DNA from: Membranipora membranacea
Lineage: Eukaryota; Bryozoa; Gymnolaemata; Cheilostomatida; Membraniporidae
Direction: 5' to 3'
Assembly (NCBI GenBank): GCA_914767715.1
Contig: OU612071.1
Location: 22,443,681-22,503,680, forward strand
Length of the DNA stretch: 60,000 nucleotides
Below, piece by piece: positions 10,800 through 21,379 of this stretch. The first letter of the stretch is position 1. Each line of letters opens with the position of its first letter. Made by a program: the position numbers and the translations under genes. The notes below the pieces were generated by a model. That model ran no database searches and was not told the DNA's origin. It saw nothing but the letters and a program-made list of their open reading frames with translations.

Positions 10800-11025
10800 T
10801 GTTTATTTTGTGTTTTGTTGGTTGTACATAAATCAAGCTGTTTGATTTGTTGTTGCAGCGTGTACATTTATTATGTGACCATTGTGTCAATGACTTATAA
10901 ATGACTGTATATCGACTGTACATCAACTGATTATAATTGTGATGGCATGCCTTATTTATACTATCGGCAGCATACTAAATGAGCACGTGACTTAATTAGT
11001 GGTCACTGCATATGAGGACACAACA
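10800..11025 (-). repeat. 5' LTR of the Gypsy element (promoter copy)
   Basis: 226-bp LTR identical to the 5769-5994 copy. In this upstream position it should drive transcription of the element. A TATA box, TATAAATAA on the minus strand, lies at 10952-10960, and an AATAAA at 10867-10872. Confidence 0.95.
10952..10960 (-). promoter_or_regulatory. TATA box in the 5' LTR
   Basis: TATAAATAA on the minus strand, about 65 bases inside the outer LTR edge, a usual place for an LTR promoter. Transcription would start roughly 25-30 bases downstream (about 10925); no start site was measured. Confidence 0.6.
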
Positions 11026-11030
11026 ATAAT

Positions 11031-12029
11031 GTCTTATCTCTAGGCCACATATCTTAATTTTCAAAGAATACACAGTTCTCTTGTTACTTTTTTCAGGCCT
11101 TTTTTTTCCCGTTTGAAAAGATCTGAGGTGTGTTTTTGGTGCATAAAACTTGTGACACTGGATTTTTCAGACGTATGATCCTCACTTCCTGCTTTGTTTC
11201 TCTGCAAAAAAATCTCATCAATAAAAGGTGATGCATTCTTTATCCTAGCTATTTAGTGTCAAGAAATTTTTTTATTAAGATCATATACGACACATGGGAC
11301 TATGGGCTGAAGGAAAAGAGACCTTTAAAAATGATTTCTTAGGAAGCAATGACAAATAAATAGACCAAGGAGATCAAGACTCCTTGCTTAGACCCAATTC
11401 AAGACCAAAAATGATTGAGAGAAGGAGAGGAGTAACCGTGGGCACATAAATCTTTAGAAATGGAGCAGCCAGTTGAATTACAATAAGCCTACATGCTGAT
11501 TTTACTTTTAGGGACACTCTCCACTATCTTTCGGCACTCTGCTGTGAATAAAAATTGGATTAACATTATGTAGGAGCCATTGCATCTGGTCGGACCATCA
11601 ATATACCATCATTATTTATTTTGATAAGTCAATGTGCTGATTTGAACTGTCGTCAATATTGTATCCTTGTATTATTGCGCTGTGACCGGAATAGTGTTAC
11701 ACCATTGAGATATTTGAATACGCATTATCATCGGTCTGCTGAAGATTGTTGAGATTGAATTTTGCCTTAATTTTTAAAAAATGTCTTGGTCAAGCCAAAT
11801 TCGTTCTACTTATGATTATAGGGGGGCCAAAATGTTCCTCCTCTTTTGTGTACATCTCTCACTGTCACTCTTGCCTTGCTCTTCTGCTATAATCGAGGCA
11901 AAACACTGGGTGATTATGTCTTCCTTTTCTTCATTTCCAGCTTCCTCTAACATCTAACCGCTAACATCCTTCAAATGCTTAAGGAAAGCTGATATGGTCT
12001 GATATGGCTGGCTGCGTCTTCCTTGCTGG
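11031..12029. other. No gene recognised
   Basis: AT-rich sequence right of the Gypsy insertion. I see no long frame, RNA gene or clear repeat. Confidence 0.4.
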
Positions 12030-12216
12030 TCAGAAACAAAGCAACATGTTGATAACCTTCATTTGTGAAGACAGCGACCATGTATAGTATGTTTGTGCGA
12101 GTGTTGTCTGACCATACATCTCCATTAGTTGTGCCATAAAACTGGTCATGATAACAAACCCCTGAGCAGGGTCAACGAAATCCTGATTGCTGTAATTCGT
12201 CCCTTCTTGCTGTTTG
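12030..12216 (-). CDS. Possible last exon of an unrecognised gene
   Basis: A strong acceptor (long T run, then GTGCAG) precedes 12216 on the minus strand. The following frame is open for about 62 codons and ends at a stop at 12030. It contains DPAQGFVIMTSFMAQLMEMY and then TTLAQTYYTWSLSSQM, which looks like real protein. I do not recognise it. Its reading phase does not join directly to the exon ending at 12729, so if it belongs to that gene an exon is missing between them. Confidence 0.4.
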
Positions 12217-12728
12217 CTGCACAAGAAAAAAATGAAAGGATTGTTAATAAACTGGGTAAGAGCTCACATGTACAATTGTCAGATATACTAATTATTATAT
12301 ACTAATTATATATGATATTATAATATATGTAGACATTACTGAGAAAAAGTGCTGAACAAATCATATCTTTCTAATTCAGGCTGTTAGGGTTCTCCGGTCT
12401 GGTTTTGAATGCATCCAAACGGCTTTCATATTAACTATTCAAGTTGATACCATCCTCATCTGATCAAACTGGATCTAGGGTAGGCAAGATTAAATGGGAT
12501 AAAGTGCAATACCTTTTCTTATGATAGACAAGAGTTCTCACAGTATCGATTCTCGGATTAAGTCGCTTTGATTCGTACAAACGTAAATGGTCTCTCAGAC
12601 ATATTCTAGATATCCAAGTATTGCATGAGGAGACTTGATTCCATCCTGAACTTTTCTTTTACAGCTCTGGTGAGCCTCTTGTCAGTCGATTAAAAAGGTT
12701 GATTAAAATCAAGTGTCTTTTCACTCAC

Positions 12729-14459
12729 CCATTCCATGGCATGGGCGGCGAAAATATTAGTGCCTATTGCCCAGGTCGCAATATCTGCGCCATAATGCTC
12801 TCTGTTTGCAGGCAGGTTTGAGCGTACCAATCCCCAGTAGAAGATAGACTGCAGTTTTCAATGCTTCATCATTTGCCTGTAAAGCAGGAAAGGTGTGTTC
12901 TCATGACCTTGGTATAGCAGCTAAGCTTGAGTGACTGGCTGTTAAATGAAATTTGTTTTTTTTAATTCAATATTGAAGCAATCATCCACCAAGACACAAT
13001 TCACCAAACAAAGGGTAACCCCAAATCACCCACATTTATATTTTGTTAACACACCCAGACAAATATTTAGTATGCAAAAATCTCGTTAGGTAAGGTCTAG
13101 GTCTGTTATTTAGCCCAAGAAGTACTCCTTGGAGTACTCATAAGAGTACTCTTTGGATAGCCTGAGCAGGTTGTCGGGGGTGGATGGGTGCCCAGAAATG
13201 TCCAGTCCGTATGGGCAATAACAAGTTGTATGAGAAATTCCGCAACTATGGGGACATCACAAAACCTCATTTCTGGGTAAAATTTAGCAGACCTTTTCCC
13301 TCATACAACTCAAAGTTTGAAATTTTGAAATTTGAGTGGACAACTCCCAATCGCCAGATGTGTAAATATCACATGATATGGTTGTTACTCACCAAATTGA
13401 AGACTCCTGCAGTGTTTTTCCCTCGGACAGTCAGAGGTAGCTTAGCCAGGATATCTTCCTCATCTGTCGTTTTAACCTTACTTCTCAGCTGTAGGGTTGG
13501 TATAGTTATCAACTCCCCATCCATAGTCACAAACACACAAAGGTTGACCTCCAGCTTGTTGATGCCGTCAAGGGTGATGTTGCGCGAATCCGGTGAAGGA
13601 GGTGTGTACTGTAATAAAAATTTAGGTGTGTCAATGTGCAACCTTTATAGGTGTACTTGTCTCTAAGATGTTGTACTTTTAGATGTGGTGCTGCAAATTA
13701 CACGTTGCCTTATTCGGACGTATTCCATAAAAACAACTGATTTTTAAGTAGCACAAATTGTTTATGATCACAATTTAAGTTAATGCCTCCCCAAAATGTT
13801 GCTTGGGGTTTCTTAATCCATATGATAAAAGAAGTCTAAACCCAAAATCTAACGTTATGCCATGACGTAAAGTCATAGCGCAACACTGAATTTCAAAAAC
13901 ATGCCAAAACCTATTGTCACTAATGTCCATATAAAAAGACATGGCAAGTTCTTGTAGCAAAAAATGCAGTTAATACATAGAGACTACCCTTATATCATGC
14001 AGCCATAGCAACAATAATGTTCAGTGTTTGATTCAACTTGACACTTTCATTCATTCATTCATTTTGTGCAGTTAACTTCGAATCAAATATTATGTTGAGT
14101 GAGAAAATTGCAACGCATAATTCGTCTGCTGGTTTCCCGCTGATGGTGTTGATATTTCTTACACAAGAAAATACAGACAAAAGACCTATTATACTTAACT
14201 AAGTGCCCGCCCGTATCGATCTATTTGAATAGGAAAATGGGCATTAACTTATTCTTAATCAAATTTGATATTTGTGTTTGTCCTTGCATCTATCATAGAC
14301 CAAAATAGGCTAATTGAAACACCTGTGAAGCAATCAGTGTTTTCCTGTTTTTCGCTTTGGACGCAGCATCTCTCGCTAACCTCCTCCAGCCTCTTTTCAT
14401 TCTGTCACTCAAATCCTTGTTTTCATCTGTGAAATTCCAATTCAGTGCGTACTTGTCCT
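12729..14459 (-). CDS. Three-exon part of an unrecognised spliced gene
   Basis: Three exons with good splice borders follow each other on the minus strand. Exon a is 14323-14459 (acceptor TTGACAG, 45 full codons, contains RRLARDAASKAKNRKTLIAS). Exon b is 13393-13608 (acceptor ATTACAG, donor GTGAGT, exactly 72 codons, contains LEVNLCVFVTMDGELI). Exon c is 12729-12876 (acceptor TTTACAG, donor GTGAGT). The phases agree: exon a ends and b starts in phase 0, and b ends and c starts in phase 0. Exon c changes frame once, near 12830, after VYLLLG; the later part reads REHYGADIATWAIGTNIFAA. That shift marks decay or a sequence error. I recognise no family. It could be a host gene or a transposon gene. 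Confidence 0.5.
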
Positions 14460-14604
14460 CTGTCAAAGGGGTAGCTGTCTAACGGTATGAGCTTTTTTGG
14501 CATGTTGTACACATGTGCTGTGAGCCGCTCTCCGTTGCCTTAGTAGCTTGATATAGAAAATGTTTCACTTGTTAGGCTGCATCAGATCTTTTTCCTGCTG
14601 CTGT

Positions 14605-14860
14605 CTAGACTCCCTGATAATCTTTTTTTATATGGAGAGGAATGTTGGTAACTGTTAGTTGCTGTTGCGGTGTTGTTTCATTACGTTCAATGCTAACATG
14701 GATTGGCTGCAGAACTTGTGGGGTTCTTGTAAATTCAATGTTGATTTTTTTAAGTTTGAACTCAGGATGACTTTTAACACACTCAGCGCCTGCTAGGGTC
14801 TTACCGATACTTCTATATATGCTGGAACAAGTGACATTGCCCACTATACAATAGAAAATA
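14605..14860 (-). CDS. Possible upstream exon of the unrecognised gene
   Basis: The minus strand has an acceptor-like TTGTATAG near 14845, then an open frame of about 80 codons containing IYRSIGKTLAGAECVK and later PLHIKKDYQ. The amino acid mix looks like a real protein. The donor is not clear and the phase link to the exon at 14459 is not proved. It may be the exon before that gene or an unrelated frame. Confidence 0.3.
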
Positions 14861-15211
14861 ATGTTGACATGTAATGTAATGCATGATATAGGCGTATATT
14901 TGATCATAGCGCTTTCAGTAAAGATTATAAATACTTGCTATTAGGGAGTCAGAGAAAGCTATTTAGTGATCAGTGTTAACAATATTATGCAAGATTCAAG
15001 AAATTCATATAAAAAAATATTGTGATGAATGTAATGGTGCGATCAAGTCATACAAAAGAAGCGGGATGCAGACAAAGCAATTGACCAGTGAAAATATGAT
15101 TTGAAAATTTATAGCCCCCATTGCCCAGCTAGAGGGATCACCAAAAAAACTTTATTTATCGTCCTCAGTGCGCATTTAGAAACCACGTGCTGAATCGGGA
15201 CATAGCTAAGT

Positions 15212-15400
15212 TTACCTACAGAGAAATAAGTCTTGTGGTATATCTGTGTATGGCTGCTTCATATTGAACCAGTCAACCTTCAACCATAAGACTGATCCAG
15301 CAGTACTGTCCGCCATTGAATGCTTTGTGACAACAATCTCACGCACTGCGCCAGCCTTTGCTAGATTTTCTTTTGGGTCAATGATAATAATAATAATAGT
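15212..15400 (-). pseudogene. Possible C-terminal piece of the CACTA/EnSpm-like transposase
   Basis: A minus-strand frame containing AGAVREIVVTKHSM and then SVLWLKVDWFNMKQ resembles the C-terminal region of animal EnSpm-type proteins, in which a short His-bearing strand is followed by a K/R-V-x-WF motif. It lies 1.1 kb downstream of the transposase core at 16469-17107 on the same strand, with a foldback repeat in between. The resemblance is from memory and could be chance. Confidence 0.35.
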
Positions 15401-15600
15401 CTGCCTTAAGCCAGCATGCACAAATTATGTTGCTGTTTACTATTGTTTCCTGATCTGGCTGAAACTACCCACCCATGTTTACAACAGAGCAGACAGTGTC
15501 AAATTTCCTGTGTAAGTTTGGCAGATTGCAGGGAATCGGGAAATGGTTTGATACATTGACCGTGAGAAATTTAGCTTGTCCAGTGTAAAAAACTGGCTTG

Positions 15601-15985
15601 AACTGAACCTTAAACTACTGCTGCCGCTCATGCAAATTTGTACTCATTGAATTTTGCGTAGCTCCAAGATAATTAATTGAGACTTGAATCTCATAATTGT
15701 CACCTAATGGGCAAATAATTTGTACAAACTGATCTTCAAAAGCAGGGCATGAAATCTACGCACCAGCTAATGCATGTACGTATGCACTAGTAAGACGGTA
15801 ACTACGTCACGTCACCCATGCTGGTAGATAATTAATTTCATACCCTAATTTTGACGATTGGTTTGTGCAAATTATTTGCTCATTAGGTGACAATGCTGAG
15901 ATTGCAGCCTCATTATATTAGTTTTGAGCTATACAGAATTCTATAAGCACACATTTGGCTGTGTGGTAGCAGTAGTTTCAGTATA
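15601..15985. repeat. Foldback (inverted) repeat FB1
   Basis: The left arm from about 15601 and the right arm ending about 15985 are imperfect reverse complements almost to the centre near 15795. Clear pairs are TGTCACCTAATGGGCAAATA at 15699-15718 with its near complement at 15875-15894, and ACTACTGCTGCC at 15613-15624 with GGTAGCAGTAGT at 15966-15977. The left edge carries TTAA, but the right has TTCA. There is no coding frame. A related piece lies at 42094-42136. Confidence 0.7.
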
Positions 15986-16468
15986 TTTGGGTTAGTGATA
16001 TCTGATCAAGTGAGAACCGACTGCCACAAAAAAATTTGAAGCAAGCATGCGCAGTGATATCATTTCTGATTGTTGATATGGTGCCTTGCACTTCACTATT
16101 GGCAAGTGAATCCGTTACATCCCGAGTGGTTATTGGTGGCAACCGAATGCTGCACAACTCACATTTGCGTTGATATGTCGTGAGAATTCACTGCAAAATC
16201 CCCAAGCATACCATTTTACCTAAAGTATTGAATAATAATAAATAATGAAATGTTACAAAAATTAAACCTTTTCCCTTATGTTATCGGGAATTTCATGCTG
16301 GCTGATTGCACAATAGGCACTGTACTGAGTGATCACTATGATAATTGTTTTCTCTTTGCTCATAACCTTTCTAGTCTGAAGCTTTTGCATATTTATGTAC
16401 ATGGGAATCCATGCCTCTCGATAAATTTTCAGGTTACTACATTAAATTAATTAATAACAGGGGATTAC

Positions 16469-17107
16469 CTCTCAAAGCCGTAGCAACAAAATGAATAGAC
16501 TGGGCCATACTCTTCCGTTACTTTTGCGATATGGCAGGCCATATGGAAGTTTGCTTTAATGAACTCTTCTCTGTAAATATTTTCATCTTTGGTGCAGAAT
16601 GTGACGAGTAGTTGATCTGCCATCCTGATGTCAGTTTTGCCATTCTCCTTCTTTGTAAGCATACGCACAGCCTTCACAAACATCATCCATACTTGGTAGT
16701 GTCGGTTGCCAATCAGTGGTTTCAAATCAGTGGAGCTGTAAATTAAAGTCCAATCCTTCCACTGGTCTGCAGCAAACCTCACAAAGCCACTAGTAATTTT
16801 CCGTGGTATTCTGGCGACAGTCTCAGGAATGCGTATTTCGTCCATCATTTGCTGTATTTCTTGTACACTATTCCGATTTCAAATAGCATTTGGTCATTGT
16901 CTTGCCAATCCCCAAATATAGGCAATGAATAGCGTCAATCAGGTGATTAGTTAACGGGCAGAAAGATTTCCAGATTGTATAGCTCAGTCCAGCAAGCACC
17001 AGTTGACTAGAGATTTTGGCGATCAGCGTCAGTTCTGGCTGATTTTGTGGCTCCAGATGCATGCTTATGTTCAGCACCATTACATGGAAACCAATCATCT
17101 CTATCAA
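16469..17107 (-). pseudogene. CACTA/EnSpm-like transposase core fragment
   Basis: Two minus-strand frames overlap by a shift near 16870. The first ends with LIDAIHCLYLGIGK, equivalent to the D-x-x-H-N-L-x-L-G motif of this family. The second reads EIRIPETVARIPRKI, then SGFVRFAADQWKDWTLIYS, and ends YGPVYSFCCYGFER at a donor (GTAATC at 16468). These motifs, in this order, are those I know from animal EnSpm/CACTA proteins. The family's Trp-rich Y-x-x-W-W is here YQVWMMF. The frameshift shows it is decayed. CACTA ends were not found here, but a CACTG-ended MITE lies at 29477-29743. Confidence 0.65.
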
Positions 17108-17604
17108 ATCCAGAATAGTTGGGTTCTGGCCCGGTCAGCGAGTTGCAGCATTCTTTGCATTCAGGTACACTTATATATATATAAATATATATATATTATA
17201 TTTATATCATCCTTTTTTTTTATCAGTACTGGCCTGCGCCTTCTCCATCTCTTCATCTGAAGGCTCATCCCATGTTGTTTGCAGCTCGCTTGGTTTCCAA
17301 TAGCTGGGACGATGATGAGGCGTGTCACCCCGCCGTAGCAGTACTGACTGGCTTGGTCACCTTCTTGGCGGACCGCACCCTGATCGGTAATCAACTGGTT
17401 ACATATCGAGATATATTCACCTTTCCCCTGGAATAGACAACCCCTCAGCTGGTCCAGTCACTTCAACCGAGTGAATGTTTACTAGGCATCCTGCTTGAGC
17501 GTTGATAATGTTAGTTTAATTAACACTTATGATTCATTATAATTAGTTTATAAATTCACCATGACATGTGATAAGAGTTGACTCGAGTTAGACACTCACC
17601 ATAG

Positions 17605-17760
17605 TTATTTTTGGCGTATTTGCCTCGGCGGCAGCCCCTTCCTCGGTAGCTGGACTTCGGTGCCCTCTTATGATTATCATAAGTGTTTCCGTTTCCAGTA
17701 GCAGCATGCTGATTTTCGACATGGTATTTCAGCTCAGTAGAGTCTTGTGCCTTAGAGAGT
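17605..17760 (-). CDS. Short exon-like frame, unknown
   Basis: On the minus strand an open frame contains AQDSTELKYHVENQHAATG, then a basic Gly/Arg run (SSYRGRGCRRGKYAKNNYG), and stops at a consensus donor, GTGAGTG, near 17605. The basic Gly/Arg run is like nucleic-acid-binding tails. No family is recognised; the acceptor is not fixed. Confidence 0.25.
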
Positions 17761-18119
17761 TCAGTTCAGATTCACTTTCTCCCATCCCTATCCAGGTTGA
17801 TAGAACCGATTTGTTAACAGAAACTTGAGCTCCACTAACTTCAGTTCAGCCCAGAGCAGGCTTAGTGCTTCGATAGAAGAGCGCTTCTTCATCGCCTCCT
17901 CCATGGATAATCTGGTTTTGTTCCATGCTGCTTTTTGAATGCTTTGTTGGATTGCCACTGCCGGTATGATGGCTGTTTAGGAGGTTAAACAAAATGATAT
18001 AAAGTTAATGGTACTGCACTCTTAGGTAGTTTTCACAATGCTACCAGTGTTGAGATACGGCAGTAACTGTTTGACTCATAACTTACTTTCATTTCCTTGA
18101 AAGCTGGAATGTAGATATA

Positions 18120-18650
18120 TTATTTGATTGAGTTATTATTTGTGTCACTGTGACTTGTCAAACTCAAAAAACTGCACCAGATGATCTCATCGAATGTCAT
18201 CTCCACCCATAGACAGCGCGTTCCTTTTGAAATCGTTCTTAACATTTTGAATAAAATGTGGCGGATCATATTTATTAGATATATTGTGTCTGAGTGGTTG
18301 GAGAAAATTGGCGAGTTTGTAGAGACATGTTTGAGAAATTTTCTATTGTTAGGACCCTGGTCACATATTTGGGCTTTCAGAATCAGTCCAAAATCTGTGA
18401 GTTTTTTTATGCATGCCTGCGCCAGATCGTGAAGTATGGCAGGGCTTATATTTCCAGATGTAAATATGAGAATGAAAGGGAAATATCCAACTGGTTTTTT
18501 CCATTTACTTCTCAGCCCACAGATAGTGAAAACTACCACGCTGAGTACAAAAGTAGCTATTAAGAAACCGTCAATACTCAATATGATGGGCTGGTGCTTT
18601 CCACCGAATATTGTATCTTTTTCTGTGGAGAAAGATATCTCCTTCATCAT
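18120..18650 (-). pseudogene. P-element / THAP9-like transposase fragment
   Basis: A 176-codon frame on the minus strand contains CGLRSKWKKPVGYFPF, then SPAILHDLAQACIKKLTDFG and LKAQICDQGPNN. These are the conserved blocks of THAP9/P-element transposases (VRGLxSKWKxPVGYF and V-x-CDQGxNN, the latter with a catalytic Asp of the RNase H-like fold). The later D-x-PHLxKN block is degraded to TIYLINMIRHILFKM, so the second catalytic region is lost. The N-terminal THAP zinc finger and the GTP-binding insert are not seen. It is a dead fragment directly downstream of a MULE fragment on the same strand. Confidence 0.75.
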
Positions 18651-18654
18651 ACTA

Positions 18655-19263
18655 CCTGCACAATTCCTTGCGCCTGCTTGTCAGGTCTCGAAGGTTACCA
18701 ATGGCTGTGTTGTTGATATCAAGTCTCGCAACCAACTCCTCTTCTCTTAGAGTTTTGAGTAGATCCCACAGAGTTGGATGATCCGTTCCCTTGAGCTTCT
18801 TCATTCTGAAAATGCAAAGGATTAAATTACAGTTCAATAATTCAATAATTTGGTCAAATAAATTCCTAATTTGCAGATTCTTAATTATCAAATATCCAGA
18901 TGAACATTAACTAAGCTTTTTTGCGAGCATTTAAAGATAACAGTTTATTTAATTTCTCTGCATAAAATTCACTTTCCTAGTTGACCTCTATGAGTTAATA
19001 TGGTTTTGGCTGATACAAATTATTTTTTCTACAAATGACAAAGTGTCACAGATGATGTATGGTTTATGCTTAGTTCCTCACCCGACATTCCGTGACTCAC
19101 AATAGTTGTTGGTCCGTGGTAAGTCATTCACTCTCATCATATGTATATTACATTTGTTTGAAGGGAAGCAAGGCTCACCATTCCTCCTTGCCATGAATCC
19201 CAACCCATTTGCCGCTCGCGGCACTATTAGAGGATAACGTACATAGTTTGTGTCTATAATCAT
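18655..19263 (-). pseudogene. MULE-type transposase C-terminal fragment
   Basis: Two minus-strand exons-like pieces. The upper one (about 19095-19263) has RRNGEPCFPSNKCNIHMMRV followed by NDLPRTNNYCE and a donor-like GTGAGT. The lower one (18655-18805), after a TTTTCAG acceptor, has LKGTDHPTLWDLLKTLREEE and ends ELCR. Animal MULE proteins have PRTNNxxEGWHRxFQ, then HPTxWxLIxxLKxEQ, in this order; here the WHRxF part is missing at the break. Splicing the visible borders gives a stop, so the copy is broken. Family call is from memory of these motifs. Confidence 0.65.
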
Positions 19264-19269
19264 TATAAC

Positions 19270-21180
19270 TGTTCTTGAACCTGCGATGTTAGTGTAGGTT
19301 AAATCAAATTTGTCACTTTTTCAGTGTCTTGGCGCTGAAAAAGACTGTATTTTCATGCTAAACCGCATACTCATGAACTCATCAACAAAATTTTCCTACA
19401 CTATGCTGAATCATGCTAACCTTCATGATGCCAGGAATAGCATCAGTCAAGACCAGTCAGAACCCTTCAAGCCAAGACATAAAGTTGGTCAAATTGAGAG
19501 AGTCAATCAATTTGCCATATTCCACAGATTTGGTGGTGCAATATTTGGCTGCAATTTCTACAACACACATCTAGCCTTCAGTACACATATGGCCCAACAA
19601 ACCCCAGAGATCATCAAAATTCAAACGTAGAAACTTGCAACTCGCAGCTGTAATATAACTAACAAAAACAATACAGCTCGGCTTGATTTCCTTTGGTTAC
19701 ATATTGTGACATAATGGCTATGGTATCTTGGGATATGGTATGTTGTCCCAAATTGTATTATGTCCAATCCAGCGTTATGTCCACTGGTATTTTGACAAGA
19801 CTTGCATTTTTGTACTACTGGTGTTTCGGCATTGGTATAGTGCGTGCAGTGGTGTTATCACCTATGTCCTATGGCATTATGGCCATGACATTATGGTAAT
19901 GGCATTGTGTAACTGGCATTTTGCCCCAATGGCATTTTGCCCCAATGCCATTTTGTCAAGGAATCATCTAGAATCTGCATGCTTTGCCGAAGATTCCTGG
20001 CATGTCCTAGGTCAGAAGATCAAGAATAACAGCAGAAATGGACTGCGTTGGCTTACACAAATTTTCCTGCTTATGAAATCACAGGAAAGAGCATATTTGT
20101 GTCATCGACATTATTATACCAAAGGGTTGTTTCAAAACGCTACTCGACTGAAAAATAATCCTCTTAACTGTGTTCACTGTCTGTCTTGACTGATGGCATA
20201 TGATTGCGAGAACTTTTGCCCAGCAAAGGTGTGTATGGCGTAAGTGCACTAAATTTTTGAAATAGAAATGAACTGCCATCTGTCCGGTCAGCTGTTTATT
20301 GTTAAATGTTAGGAAATCTGCCCTGGTCATGGTCACTAGGAAAGCAGAGGTCAAAGGTCCAGGCTTTAAATGTGTCTCTTTGAACAATCACCCTTTGCAG
20401 TTGCTGCTTGCTACATACAGTGATGTCGTAACAATGAATAATGTTATACCATCATTGATTTTCTATTCGTCCATTGAATGAATCATACTTTCGATGGTAT
20501 GGCCATATTAACGACACATAAAATGCATCAGCTATCGTTCAGCTTGCCTTTCTTACAGAGTTATAGTCATCATTTTATATATTTAGTTGGGGATGTGTAT
20601 TTGGTAATTTGCAAAATGAGGCTACTGCTCATCAAGGATTTACGAGATGAGTTGTGTTCTCTAAGTGTTGCGAGAGGAGGCAATATGAAAATTTTAGTGT
20701 ATATGAGAAGAATTTACTTCTCTCAACGGCTCATTCCTTGAAATTGGGCCACAGACTTATTTAGAGCTTGCCACTGTTTTCCTAGTTAGACTAAGAGCTT
20801 CAAAACGATACCAAAACCTCCAAGGTGATTGGAGTGTTTTAATGAGCTTGCACAAATGTGCCACTTGAATGGGACATTGAAGCTTTAATCTTATGAGCCG
20901 GCCTCTCTCCACCCCTTCTCTAGTTTGTTTGTTCTTTTTTTTTCTCTTGCATCAAACTGGTCCTGGTTTTTTTGACACACCTGACTGTGTGTGGTGTGAG
21001 AGTGGAGCCATTCTGTCTAACTCATAACTAGAATCCTCCATCAGCTGTTTTATATTAATCAAGTTTCTTTTTAATTTGTCTCATATCAGTCCATGTTAAC
21101 GATCAACAAAGCTTTTTTTCTGCACGGAAGCTCAGTTGGCCTCCAAAGTTAATCATTAATATTACACAAAAACCTATTTG
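19270..21180. other. No gene recognised; degenerate ATGGCATTATGGC-like tract
   Basis: No coding frame with family similarity. From about 19700 to 19970 the sequence repeats short motifs such as ATGGCATT, TTATGGC and TTTTGCCCCAATGGCA in irregular order, a degenerate simple repeat. The rest is plain AT-rich spacer. Confidence 0.4.
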
Positions 21181-21189
21181 ATGTAATTG

Positions 21190-21324
21190 CTGGAGCAGCA
21201 GCTGGAGCAGCAGCTGGAGCAGCAGCTGGAGCAGCAGCTGGAGCAGCAGCTGGAGCAGCAGCTGGAGCAGCAGCTGGAGCAGCAGCTGGAGCAGCAGCTG
21301 GAGCAGCAGCTGGAGCAGCAGCTG
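21190..21324. repeat. 12-bp tandem repeat (CTGGAGCAGCAG), about 11 copies
   Basis: The unit CTGGAGCAGCAG is repeated about 11 times with no change that I can see. The 12-bp unit keeps frames open in several directions: plus encodes repeating QLEQ, minus repeating AAPA. A lone frame of this kind with no splice signals or similarity on either side is more likely a satellite than a gene. The lack of variation between units suggests recent expansion. Confidence 0.9.
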
Positions 21325-21379
21325 AACCTGAGCTGTTGCATAATTTCAAAAACAATAATGAAGCTTTATTTCTAATAAT

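Larger units (their letters stand above)
5769..11025 (-). mobile_element. Complete Ty3/Gypsy LTR retrotransposon, likely young
   Basis: The element is 5257 bp. It has two 226-bp LTRs that look identical base for base (5769-5994 and 10800-11025), both of TG...CA form. It is flanked by the 5-bp duplication ATAAT at 5764-5768 and 11026-11030. It is transcribed on the minus strand: the primer site lies next to the 10800 LTR, and the polypurine tract next to the 5994 LTR. One unbroken gag-pol frame fills the interior. Equal LTRs, intact frame and intact target duplication point to recent insertion, because the LTRs are copies of each other at integration. Domain order protease-RT-RNaseH-integrase is that of Ty3/Gypsy (Metaviridae). 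The tRNA-Ser primer suggests a Mag-like clade, but this is inference. No env-like frame is present. Confidence 0.95.

Noticed and set aside
13184-13666. 160-codon plus-strand frame
   Set aside because: It is the shadow of the well-bordered minus-strand exon at 13393-13608; its peptide is low in structure and has no likeness.
19693-20189. 153-codon plus-strand frame
   Set aside because: It arises from the degenerate ATGGC-type tract; the peptide is rich in Cys, His and Trp without pattern.
20079-20387. 102-codon minus-strand frame
   Set aside because: No family likeness, no splice borders, composition like translated AT-rich DNA.
21149-21375. Alanine/proline or Gln/Leu/Glu repeat proteins
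   Set aside because: Both frames come from the 12-bp satellite and end just outside it; no splice signals or likeness around them.
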